Origin: Paracoccaceae bacterium
Lineage (GTDB): Bacteria; Pseudomonadota; Alphaproteobacteria; Rhodobacterales; Rhodobacteraceae
Assembly (NCBI GenBank): GCA_019090405.1
Contig: JAHRVZ010000051.1
Span: forward strand, 1 to 5,923
Direction of reading: 5' to 3'
DNA length: 5,923 nucleotides
A model generated the notes under the pieces. It had not been told where the DNA came from. It did no database searches and worked only from the letters and a program-made list of their open reading frames with translations. Position 1 is the first letter of the stretch, and each line of letters starts with the position of its first letter. The position numbers and the translations under genes are program-made. This document shows positions 1 through 5,923 of the stretch, one piece after another.

Positions 1-425
1 AAGACTGGATCTGGGGTCTCGTCGGTGGCGGGCTGATCGGGCTTGGCGGAGCTGTGTATTTGCTGGGCAACGGCAAAATCATGGGGGCCAGCGGCATCAT
101 TGGCGGATTGGTTGATGGTAGCGGACGCAACACCACGATCGAGAGGTTGGTGTTTCTGGCGGCTGTGGTGATCATGCCGGTCCTGTTGATGCCGCTATAT
201 GGCAAAGGCGTCGTCAGCACTCATCTGACCAGTAATTTTGGCGTCATCATCGCTGGCGGTCTGTTGGTTGGTGTTGGCACGCGCATTGCCAATGGCTGTA
301 CATCCGGGCACGGCGTTTGCGGAATCTCGCGCCTGTCCTTACGTGGCATCGTGGCGACGGTGTTTTACATTCTTGCGGGTGGCGTCACGCTGGTGTTGTT
401 CCGCCAAATTCTGGGGCTGATCTAA
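1..425 (+). CDS. YeeE/YedE-family transporter, N-terminal-type half (5' end missing)
   Basis: Integral membrane protein of the YeeE/YedE (TsuA-like) family, which moves thiosulfate or related reduced sulfur compounds across the inner membrane. The reading frame is open to the left edge; 140 residues are visible from base 3, and probably only a few N-terminal residues are missing. Family marks are the GNGKIMGASGIIGG stretch (visible residues 22-35) and NGCTSGHGVCG (97-107), with cysteines at 99 and 106; conserved cysteines in this family are thought to relay the sulfur substrate. About four hydrophobic helices are seen (near 4-20, 48-66, 80-96 and 112-134). It is half the size of a full-length YeeE, and the next gene supplies the other half. 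The GTG at 54 is not the true start, because typical family sequence (DWIWGLVGGG) lies upstream of it. The family call is firm; the exact substrate is inferred. Confidence 0.9.
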   Translation, partial: DWIWGLVGGGLIGLGGAVYLLGNGKIMGASGIIGGLVDGSGRNTTIERLVFLAAVVIMPVLLMPLYGKGVVSTHLTSNFGVIIAGGLLVGVGTRIANGCTSGHGVCGISRLSLRGIVATVFYILAGGVTLVLFRQILGLI

Positions 426-856
426 TGCGTATTTTGATATCATTGATTGCAGGCAGCCTGTTTGGCGCGGGCCTGTTCCTGTCCGGCATGACCGACACCA
501 CCAAAGTACAGGGCTGGCTGGATATATTCGGCGCCTGGGATCCAACTTTGGCCTTTGTCATGGGGGGTGCAATCGTTCCGATGTTCTTTGCCTGGCGGTT
601 CACCAAAGGGCGTAAACCTTTGGTGGGTGGTGATTTTCCGGCCCCGGCTGATCCGGTGTTTGATCATCGGCTGATTACAGGGTCGGTCATGTTTGGCATG
701 GGTTGGGGCCTTGCTGGATTGTGCCCGGGCCCGGCGATTGCCTCGCTTAGTTATGGCGGTATAGGTGGATTGGTCTTTCTCGCGGCGATGCTGCTGGGCA
801 TGGGCGCGGCCCCGTCAATTGGCGTGCGGCTGGACAGGCTGGCAGCGACCGCGTAA
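425..856 (+). CDS. YeeE/YedE-family transporter, C-terminal-type half (DUF6691-like)
   Basis: A 143-residue membrane protein, the second half of a split YeeE/YedE transporter. Its ATG overlaps the preceding stop codon by one base (TAATG at 423-427), so the two halves are probably translationally coupled and made in equal amounts. The start at 425 is chosen over an in-frame codon at 317, which would extend far into the upstream gene and add residues with no family character. Marks are the N-terminal helix with SGMTDTTKVQGWLD (residues 20-33) and GLAGLCPGPAIASL (95-108). Cys100 sits in the CPGPA loop, the likely counterpart of a conserved substrate-relay cysteine in full-length YeeE. Four hydrophobic segments are seen (about 3-21, 41-58, 83-101 and 110-130). 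It probably pairs with the upstream protein to make one pore for thiosulfate or a (per)sulfide species; the substrate is inferred from family and neighbours. Confidence 0.9.
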   Translation: MRILISLIAGSLFGAGLFLSGMTDTTKVQGWLDIFGAWDPTLAFVMGGAIVPMFFAWRFTKGRKPLVGGDFPAPADPVFDHRLITGSVMFGMGWGLAGLCPGPAIASLSYGGIGGLVFLAAMLLGMGAAPSIGVRLDRLAATA

Positions 857-860
857 AGGA
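855..860 (+). promoter_or_regulatory. Ribosome binding site for the sulfurtransferase gene
   Basis: AAAGGA lies 7 nt before the ATG at 868 and overlaps the stop codon of the preceding gene. It is the clearest Shine-Dalgarno site in the window. It fixes the start of the third gene and fits one polycistronic mRNA for the three sulfur genes. Confidence 0.7.
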
Positions 861-867
861 CACGACT

Positions 868-1293
868 ATGGAACCTCGTCAGATAACACCCCGCTATTTC
901 GTTTCGCCGCAGATTAGCGTCGATGACCTTGTTGCTGCTGCCAATTCCGGTTTCACTACGGTGATCTGCAATCGGCCAAATGCCGAGGTGCCGGCCAGCC
1001 ATCAATCAGACGTGATCCGCGACGCGGCCATTGCGGCTGGTCTTGATTTTCAGGTTCTTGAGCTGACCCATCAGACCATGACGCCCGATAATATTGCGCG
1101 TCAGCGAGACATGATTGCAGCCTCGGCTGGACCGGTTCTGGCCTATTGCGCCTCGGGCACACGCTGTTCGGTGATCTGGGCGCTGGGTCAGGCGGATACA
1201 ATGCCCACTGACGACATTTTGGCGACAACAAACAACGCTGGATATGATCTGAGTGAATTGCGGCCACGACTGGTAGAGATGTCAGGTAACTGA
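868..1293 (+). CDS. TIGR01244/DUF442 family sulfurtransferase
   Basis: A soluble 141-residue protein of the TIGR01244 (DUF442) family. This is the same fold as the N-terminal domain of the Blh protein of bigR operons and is related to dual-specificity phosphatases and rhodaneses. The opening ITPRYFVSPQIS (6-17) and the ICNRPNAE strand-loop (33-40) fit the family. The active loop is AYCASGTRCSVIW (92-104): Cys94 as nucleophile and Arg99 give a CX4R loop, which is rhodanese-like in size rather than the CX5R of protein phosphatases. This supports persulfide transfer over dephosphorylation. A second cysteine, Cys100, follows the arginine directly. The gene starts 11 nt after the YeeE/YedE pair behind a good ribosome binding site. 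It probably accepts sulfane sulfur from what the transporter moves. The metallo-beta-lactamase (persulfide dioxygenase) domain of Blh is absent and may be encoded upstream of the window. Confidence 0.88.
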   Translation: MEPRQITPRYFVSPQISVDDLVAAANSGFTTVICNRPNAEVPASHQSDVIRDAAIAAGLDFQVLELTHQTMTPDNIARQRDMIAASAGPVLAYCASGTRCSVIWALGQADTMPTDDILATTNNAGYDLSELRPRLVEMSGN

Positions 1294-1295
1294 CA
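1280..1295. other. Short hairpin at the convergent gene boundary
   Basis: TGTCAG-GTAA-CTGACA is a perfect 6-bp stem with a 4-nt loop. It covers the last codons and stop of the sulfurtransferase gene and is symmetric, so it forms on either strand's transcript. No U-run follows on either strand, so it is at best a weak, imperfect terminator for the two converging units and may be chance. The remaining 37 nt up to 1332 show nothing else. Confidence 0.25.
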
Positions 1296-1332
1296 GCCCT
1301 TACAAAACGCGATATTGACGGATGACAACTGC

Positions 1333-2466
1333 CTAGGAATCTGACGTTTCTTTCTCTGACTCATCCGCAGGGTCGGTGAGGTCAAGACCTGCAAGCTCTG
1401 ATATTTCAAGCACGACCTCATCTTCGCTTAGACCGGCAAACAAGGCATCTTCATCCACGGATGATGACAGTGGTTCGGTTTTTGTGTCAGGCTCGAGTTC
1501 TGATAAAACTGACGATTCAATATCTATTGAGTTCAGGACCGGCTCTGAAACAGGGGCTGGCAGATCCAGGGTTAGGTCAAAATCATCCGGGATTGCCGCC
1601 AGTTGCGGTACGAATCCGGCCAGCCGAACCGCCCGGAACCCACCCGCCTGCCCCAACTGCCCGCTGGTGACAGGTTGCCCTGAAATGGCCAACAATTCCG
1701 TTTTGTCAAATCGCCCCATGCTTAAAGGAACGACATCACCAGGTGACATTGCTGACAGTTCAGCCAAAGGTATCCGCATCCGACAAATCACTGCCTGCAA
1801 TTCAGCGTTAGCCCCGCCGATAGCGTCGTTCAAACACGGCCCGCTTTTGCTGCGCGTTTTGGGTTTTTCTGGTTCTGGCGGTTCAGGTAAGATCAGACAG
1901 GCGTTGCCCTGTGCAATCCCGCCCGCAAAATCCAATGACAGCTCAAACACCCGGTATTGATCTGCTTCCAACGTCAACGCCAACGAGCGTGCGTCCTCAG
2001 AACGGGCGCCAAACCTATAGGCCGTTAAACACCTTACATCCGCGGCCACTTGCACCAGATCGCTTGCCCTTTGCAGCATTCCATCTACCAAAGGCGCCAC
2101 CATGGCCGCGTCCGTTTCTGTAAATGGTCTGCCATTATCAGTGCCACCAGACACTGCCCCCATGGTTTGATGCTGAATCAAAGAGGCAATACTGTCAGGG
2201 CAGAATAGCATCGCGCCAATCTGACCCCCGGGTCCGTCCAGCAACAACAGCAACCAGTCATCTCGGATATAATCGGCCACATCGTCGCTGTCGGCACGCC
2301 GTTGGGTGGCGCCAATAACCGCAACGGGCAAATCACAAACCGCCGTCGCCGCGCGCGCCAACCCAAGCCGCAACGCCCGCAATGCGGTGCGTTCGCCGGT
2401 CTGCTTGCCACTGGTTGCGGCTGCCAACTTGCGTTGGACGGCTGATGCGCTTTGCTCGGTCGTCAT
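1333..2466 (-). CDS. FliM/FliN-family (SpoA domain) protein with acidic C-terminal tail
   Basis: A 377-residue cytoplasmic protein related to the flagellar switch (C-ring) proteins FliM and FliN. Residues about 35-145 resemble the FliM middle domain, with a GQIGAMLFCPDSIASLIQ strand-helix and then PFTETDAAMVAPLVDGML (114-131), where FliM has its 'T-x-I-E' helix. A proline/lysine linker (194-208) leads to a SpoA/FliN C-terminal domain at about 217-287, recognised by IPLAELSAMSPGDVVPLS (232-249) and ELLAISGQPVTSGQLG (257-272). The last 85 residues hold about 26 Asp/Glu and only two Lys, and are probably disordered. The N-terminus lacks the CheY-binding LSQ-x-EID peptide of classical FliM. The start is supported by CAGGG 8 nt before the ATG. 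It follows the kinase gene by 81 nt on the same strand and is probably the last gene of that operon. It could be a true motor component or a FliM-like receiver target; no other flagellar gene is in view. Confidence 0.8.
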   Translation of the reverse strand: MTTEQSASAVQRKLAAATSGKQTGERTALRALRLGLARAATAVCDLPVAVIGATQRRADSDDVADYIRDDWLLLLLDGPGGQIGAMLFCPDSIASLIQHQTMGAVSGGTDNGRPFTETDAAMVAPLVDGMLQRASDLVQVAADVRCLTAYRFGARSEDARSLALTLEADQYRVFELSLDFAGGIAQGNACLILPEPPEPEKPKTRSKSGPCLNDAIGGANAELQAVICRMRIPLAELSAMSPGDVVPLSMGRFDKTELLAISGQPVTSGQLGQAGGFRAVRLAGFVPQLAAIPDDFDLTLDLPAPVSEPVLNSIDIESSVLSELEPDTKTEPLSSSVDEDALFAGLSEDEVVLEISELAGLDLTDPADESEKETSDS

Positions 2467-2547
2467 AGTCCCTACCCTGCGCCCAATGGCCGCTATAGGT
2501 CAGGTGTAGCGCAAGGTTGGTTACAATTTTCTTTACAAGCCAGCGGT
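2467..2547 (-). other. 81-nt gap between kinase and FliM-like genes, with a TTGTAA direct repeat
   Basis: This is the longest non-coding stretch in the window. On the minus strand TTGTAA occurs twice with 12-nt periodicity (plus-strand TTACAA at 2521-2526 and 2533-2538). A TATAGC (2492-2497) could be a -10 element, but no -35-like hexamer sits at a proper distance, so no promoter is called. No terminator hairpin with a T-run is visible, so read-through from the kinase gene is plausible. Confidence 0.3.
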
Positions 2548-5241
2548 TTATTGCGCGGCAAGCTCTGTCGATTGCGGCAATGTAAGCGGCATTGTCACCC
2601 GAAACGCGCCGCCGGTCTGGCCTGTGAGATAGGTAATGTCGCCACCCAGCCGGTGCATGATCTCGCGACAGATAGCCAGTCCAAGCCCGGCCCCACCGGC
2701 TTTTTCAGCGTTAACGCGGGCGAATTTTTCAAACACCATTGCCTGCACATCCGCAGGAATGCCGCTGCCATTGTCGATCATATCCACCACCAGTTGCCCA
2801 CCGATGTGATGCGCAGTAATGGTCAGTTCGGGCCGCTCGGCATCGCAATATTTCTGCGCGTTGGCGATCAGATTGATAAAAACCTGCGCCAAACGATCCA
2901 GATCAGATTTCAGCGCAACTTTCTCACCGGCGCGACGGCGTCTAACGATAAGCGGAACATCCGCCCCAGCCACCACCGTTGAAACAGCATGGTCAAGCAC
3001 ATCAACCAACACGCCTTCGCGCAAGTTCAGTGTCACCTGACCGCTTTCCAGAACACTTAAGTCCAGAAGGTCATCAAGCAACCGGGTCAAACGCATAGCC
3101 TCGTCCAGAATGATGGTCGCATATCGGCTTTGTTCATCTTCAGCCAAACCGCTGGTATCGCGTAAGATTTCGGAAAAAGCCCGGATCGACGTCATCGGTG
3201 TGCGCAACTCATGGCTGACCTGACTAAGAAACGAATCCTTTTGCAGGCTGATCTGGGTCAGTTTTTCGTTGGCTTCGCGCAATTGCCGAGCGGTACGGGC
3301 CAATTCGGTCGATTTTGCCTCTAGCTGGCTGGAATATTCCAGCAACTGCGCGCTTTCATCGGCAACCGCCATCAGATCCTGCACTGATACCGACGATCCA
3401 CCAACAATCTGCCCGACCATCGCGTGGGCGGTCGCGGCACCAACCGAACCGGACAATTCTCGTTCAAGTGTTTGCAAAAATGTCGGAGTCGGATCCGGCA
3501 GATGACCGCGCCCGCCCTGCAAAACTGCCTGTCGCTGAAACAGCGCATTTGCCTCGGCAGCGCCTAGGATACGCTGGGACATGATCATCAGGTCTTCGAC
3601 TTGCGCGACGGAACCAGACCAGCCACGCGGGCCGCTGGAATGGTCAAATACGTTGACGAATTGTGCACCTTGCAATCGCTCAATCGGGCTGGGAAAGCCA
3701 AACAGCGACACCAGTGTAAAAGCACTGGCATTCAACGCCATGCTCCACATCACCGAATGCACCAAAGGGTCCAACCCGGTAATTCCAAACAGCGCCTGCG
3801 GCCGCAACCAACCGATCCCGAATGGTCCGTGCTGTATGACCGCATCGGAAACCAGCCCAGCGCCCACCCCCGGCAACAACAGGGTATAAACCCATAGGGC
3901 GAACCCAACGCTTAGCCCGGCCAAAGCGCCGACCTTGGTTGCCCCGCGCCAAAAAATGCCGCCCAGCAATGCTGGCAATATCTGCGCAATTCCGGCGAAG
4001 GCGATTAACCCGATCGAGGCCAGTGCAGCGCCGCCTCCTGAGAGGCGGAAATAGAAATAGCCAAGCCCCATGATGACCGCGATCGACACGCGCCGTGACA
4101 ACAAAACGACGCTTCGCACGTCACCTGATACAGACGCACCGCCACCGCGATAAGACAGCCAGATCGGCATGACGATATGGTTTGAAACCATCGTAGACAA
4201 CGCCATGGCCGCGACGATCACCATCGAAGTGGCGGACGAAAAACCGCCCAGAAACGCCAGCATTGCCAACCCGTCACGCCCCTGACTAAGCGGGACCGTC
4301 AGAACAAACATATCCGGATTTGATCCGGCTGGCAGCAGGTCCAGCCCAACAACGGCGATCGGCACTACAAACAGGCTCATCATCAACAGGTACAACGGAA
4401 AAGCCCAGGCCGCCGTGCGCAAATGCCTCTCGTCATCGTTTTCAACCACCATCACCTGAAACATCCGGGGCAGACAGATGAACGCGGCAGCGGCCAGAAA
4501 TGTAATCGCCGTCCAACGACCGCTTTTCATCTGCCATTGACCAATTTCCGAGGCATCAATGCGCGCCATGGTTTCTGTGACACCACCAGACAGTCCCCAG
4601 ACCACAAAGACACCGACCGCCAACAAGGCAAACAGCTTGACCACGGCCTCAAGCGCGATGGCAGTGACAACGCCGTGGTGACGTTCGTTTGCATCCAGAT
4701 TCCGGGTGCCAAACAACACGGCAAACACGGCTAACCCGGCAGCGACCCAAAACACTGTTGCGGTCTCGCTATAGTTGGCTCCGGATGGGTCAGCCTCGGA
4801 GAAGATCGAAAAAGACAGGGTGATCGACTGCAATTGCAAAGCGATATACGGCGTTACACCAATCACCGCCAGAATGGTCACAAAAATCGCCAGAAGGTTG
4901 GATTTACCATAACGCGACGATACCAGGTCAGCGATCGAAGTGATGCGCTGGCTACGGCCAATCCGCACCAATTTCCGCAGCCCCCACCACCAGCCAATCA
5001 TGACCAGTGTTGGCCCTAAGTAGATGGTAATAAACTCTAATCCCGAGCGCGCCGCATAACCAACGGCACCATAAAAGGTCCAGGCGGTGCAATAAATCGA
5101 CAGTGACAATGTATAAATAATGGGTGAGCGAAGCCAGGTGCTGCGTCCCTTTGCGGCCAGCCGGTCAGCGACGAAGGCGACGATAAACAGCAGCGCCACA
5201 TAGCTGATACAGACAAAAATCAGCATGTTTAACGATGCCAT
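2548..5241 (-). CDS. Sodium/solute symporter-STAC-histidine kinase (CbrA-like hybrid sensor)
   Basis: An 897-residue inner-membrane sensor. Residues 1-515 form a sodium:solute symporter (SSS/PutP-like) region with about 13 hydrophobic helices. GGFSSATSMVIVAAMALS (332-349) matches the helix that carries the Na+-binding Ser/Thr pair in PutP; Ser335-Ser336 take that place by eye. Residues about 548-630 fit the STAC linker of CbrA-like kinases (ERELSGSVGAATAHAMV, 593-609), followed by a short coiled coil (630-665). The kinase core has the H-box FLSQVSHELRTP with His677, the N-box FINLIANAQKY with Asn794, the G1 box DNGSGIP (823-829), and GGAGLGLA (849-856). It is complete and looks active. Unlike CbrA it has no obvious PAS domain, and it has no attached receiver. 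It likely senses or transports a small organic solute and phosphorylates the receiver encoded two genes upstream. The ATG directly follows the previous stop codon. The ligand cannot be told from sequence. Confidence 0.95.
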   Translation of the reverse strand: MASLNMLIFVCISYVALLFIVAFVADRLAAKGRSTWLRSPIIYTLSLSIYCTAWTFYGAVGYAARSGLEFITIYLGPTLVMIGWWWGLRKLVRIGRSQRITSIADLVSSRYGKSNLLAIFVTILAVIGVTPYIALQLQSITLSFSIFSEADPSGANYSETATVFWVAAGLAVFAVLFGTRNLDANERHHGVVTAIALEAVVKLFALLAVGVFVVWGLSGGVTETMARIDASEIGQWQMKSGRWTAITFLAAAAFICLPRMFQVMVVENDDERHLRTAAWAFPLYLLMMSLFVVPIAVVGLDLLPAGSNPDMFVLTVPLSQGRDGLAMLAFLGGFSSATSMVIVAAMALSTMVSNHIVMPIWLSYRGGGASVSGDVRSVVLLSRRVSIAVIMGLGYFYFRLSGGGAALASIGLIAFAGIAQILPALLGGIFWRGATKVGALAGLSVGFALWVYTLLLPGVGAGLVSDAVIQHGPFGIGWLRPQALFGITGLDPLVHSVMWSMALNASAFTLVSLFGFPSPIERLQGAQFVNVFDHSSGPRGWSGSVAQVEDLMIMSQRILGAAEANALFQRQAVLQGGRGHLPDPTPTFLQTLERELSGSVGAATAHAMVGQIVGGSSVSVQDLMAVADESAQLLEYSSQLEAKSTELARTARQLREANEKLTQISLQKDSFLSQVSHELRTPMTSIRAFSEILRDTSGLAEDEQSRYATIILDEAMRLTRLLDDLLDLSVLESGQVTLNLREGVLVDVLDHAVSTVVAGADVPLIVRRRRAGEKVALKSDLDRLAQVFINLIANAQKYCDAERPELTITAHHIGGQLVVDMIDNGSGIPADVQAMVFEKFARVNAEKAGGAGLGLAICREIMHRLGGDITYLTGQTGGAFRVTMPLTLPQSTELAAQ

Positions 5242-5547
5242 TTAGCCCTGCCCCGACCGCTGTGGCCCATCGGATTGACCCCAGCGCCGCGCCGCCATGC
5301 CGAAAACGACACTTAGCGCAATCAGCCCGGCCCAGGTTCCGAAAATATAAAGGATCGCCTTGGACATCCGCACGGCTTCTGCCTCACCGGCAAGCACAGT
5401 TGCCGAATCTGCACCGGGCCATAGCAATGGCACGGACAGCACGGCGGCGCCGATGACAGGTAACAATCGCGCCGCATCAGCCAGTCGATTGCGGCGATAA
5501 CTTTGGTGTTCAAGAAACACCAAAGGCGATGATCTGTCGTCGCTCAT
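5242..5547 (-). CDS. Small two-helix membrane protein, unknown function
   Basis: A 101-residue protein that I do not recognise as a named family. Two hydrophobic helices are visible (about 27-45, LLPVIGAAVLSVPLLW; and 63-85, KAILYIFGTWAGLIALSVV). Basic clusters lie before the first (YRRNRL, 17-22) and after the second (ARRWG, 86-90). The positive-inside rule therefore puts both termini in the cytoplasm with a short acidic periplasmic loop (about 46-62). The start at 5547 (MSDDRSS) lies 10 nt after the response-regulator stop; an upstream in-frame codon at 5589 would overlap that gene by 32 nt and is less likely. The stop codon TAA is immediately followed by the kinase ATG, so translation is probably coupled. 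By position and topology it could be a small partner of the symporter region, as DUF4212 or DUF485 proteins are for some SSS transporters. That is inference, since no matching motif was identified. Confidence 0.8.
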   Translation of the reverse strand: MSDDRSSPLVFLEHQSYRRNRLADAARLLPVIGAAVLSVPLLWPGADSATVLAGEAEAVRMSKAILYIFGTWAGLIALSVVFGMAARRWGQSDGPQRSGQG

Positions 5548-5557
5548 CGGACCGAAA

Positions 5558-5923
5558 TCATGATTGGGACGCTTGTGCGTGCAAGTCACGAACCGCGCTT
5601 AGCACTTCGGCATTTGAGAACGGTTTGGTCATAAATCGGCTGGCCCCGGCCTTTTCCGCCATTTCCCGGTCGCGCATCTGGCCTCGCGCCGTCAACATCA
5701 GCACCGGCATGTCCCGTAATTCATCCAGCTCTCTTAGGTCGCGCAATACTTCCATGCCGCTTTTGCCCGGCAACATCACATCCAGAATAACCAGATCAGG
5801 CGATGCCGCGCGAATAGTCTCGACCGCATCCGTGCCGTTGGCATGAGTTTCAACGCGCCATCCATCGCGGGACAGCAAAAAACGAATAGCTTCGGTTATG
5901 TTCGGCTCGTCCTCAATCAGCAG
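5558..5923 (-). CDS. Single-domain response regulator (CheY-like receiver; 5' end missing)
   Basis: A receiver domain of which 121 residues are visible; the start lies just beyond the right edge, and probably only a few residues are lost. Counting from the first visible residue, the acidic pocket is Glu4-Asp5 (LLIEDEPNI), the phosphoacceptor is Asp48 in DLVILDVMLPGKSG, the switch Thr is Thr78 in VLMLTARG, and the conserved Lys is Lys100 in MTKPF. All key residues for phosphorylation are present. The protein ends about 20 residues after the lysine, so it has no DNA-binding or enzymatic output domain and must act by protein-protein contact or as a phosphotransfer intermediate. It lies upstream in the same unit as the transporter-kinase, with 10 nt to the small membrane gene, and is the likely phosphoacceptor of that kinase. 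The distal FliM-like protein is one possible target. Confidence 0.93.
   Translation of the reverse strand: MLIEDEPNITEAIRFLLSRDGWRVETHANGTDAVETIRAASPDLVILDVMLPGKSGMEVLRDLRELDELRDMPVLMLTARGQMRDREMAEKAGASRFMTKPFSNAEVLSAVRDLHAQASQS

Noticed and set aside
54..56. GTG as the start of the first YeeE/YedE half
   Set aside because: The frame stays open to the left edge with family-typical residues (DWIWGLVGGG), so the gene begins before the window.
317..424. Earlier in-frame start for the second YeeE/YedE half
   Set aside because: It would overlap the first half by over 100 nt and add non-family residues; the ATG at 425 matches the usual N-terminus and gives a TAATG coupling.
1280..1332. Bidirectional rho-independent terminator between the convergent blocks
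   Set aside because: There is a 6-bp hairpin but no U-run on either strand, so it is kept only as a low-confidence hairpin.
1376..1960. 194-codon open frame on the + strand opposite the FliM-like gene
   Set aside because: Antisense shadow: low-complexity Ser/Pro/Arg-rich translation with no family features, while the minus-strand frame has clear FliM/SpoA domains.
2492..2526. Promoter for the FliM-like gene (TATAGC as -10)
   Set aside because: No acceptable -35 hexamer lies 16-18 nt upstream; TTGCGC is only 11 nt and TTGTAA 23 nt away.
2452..2982. 176-codon open frame on the + strand opposite the kinase ATPase domain
   Set aside because: It lies over the conserved HATPase region read on the other strand, and its translation has no recognisable domain.
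5548..5589. Longer N-terminus for the two-helix protein
   Set aside because: It would overlap the response-regulator gene by 32 nt and add an unconvincing peptide; the start at 5547 gives a normal 10-nt gap.

Overview
The window looks chromosomal and alphaproteobacterial, most likely from the Rhodobacterales (roseobacter group). The evidence is moderate GC content, proteins that read like that group, and a CbrA-like transporter/kinase next to a single-domain response regulator and a FliM/FliN-family protein. This assignment rests on protein style and gene order only. No tRNA, rRNA, CRISPR array, insertion sequence or phage gene is visible.

The left block (about 1-1293, + strand) is a tight three-gene sulfur cassette. 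It holds a YeeE/YedE half-transporter cut by the window's left edge, a second YeeE/YedE (DUF6691-type) half overlapping it by one base, and a small TIGR01244/DUF442 sulfurtransferase with a rhodanese-like CX4R loop. Similar sets occur in the bigR-type operons that handle sulfide, persulfide or thiosulfate. The two membrane halves probably form one channel-like transporter for a reduced sulfur species, and the soluble protein probably handles the sulfane sulfur inside the cell.

The right block (5923 down to 1333, - strand) converges on the first and is a signalling cluster. In transcription order it holds a receiver-only response regulator cut by the right edge, a 101-aa protein with two predicted membrane helices, an 897-aa sodium/solute symporter fused through a STAC domain to a histidine kinase, and, after an 81-nt gap, a 377-aa FliM/FliN-family protein with a long acidic tail. 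The first three genes are nearly contiguous; the small gene's stop codon directly abuts the kinase ATG. No DNA-binding output domain is visible, so the pathway may work through protein contacts, possibly with the FliM-like protein as a receiver-binding target. That last step is inference.

The blocks meet tail to tail across 39 nt (1294-1332), where there is a short perfect hairpin but no convincing terminator. Coding density is very high, and the longest non-coding gap is the 81 nt at 2467-2547. The least explained parts are the small two-helix protein and the FliM-like protein with its acidic tail.
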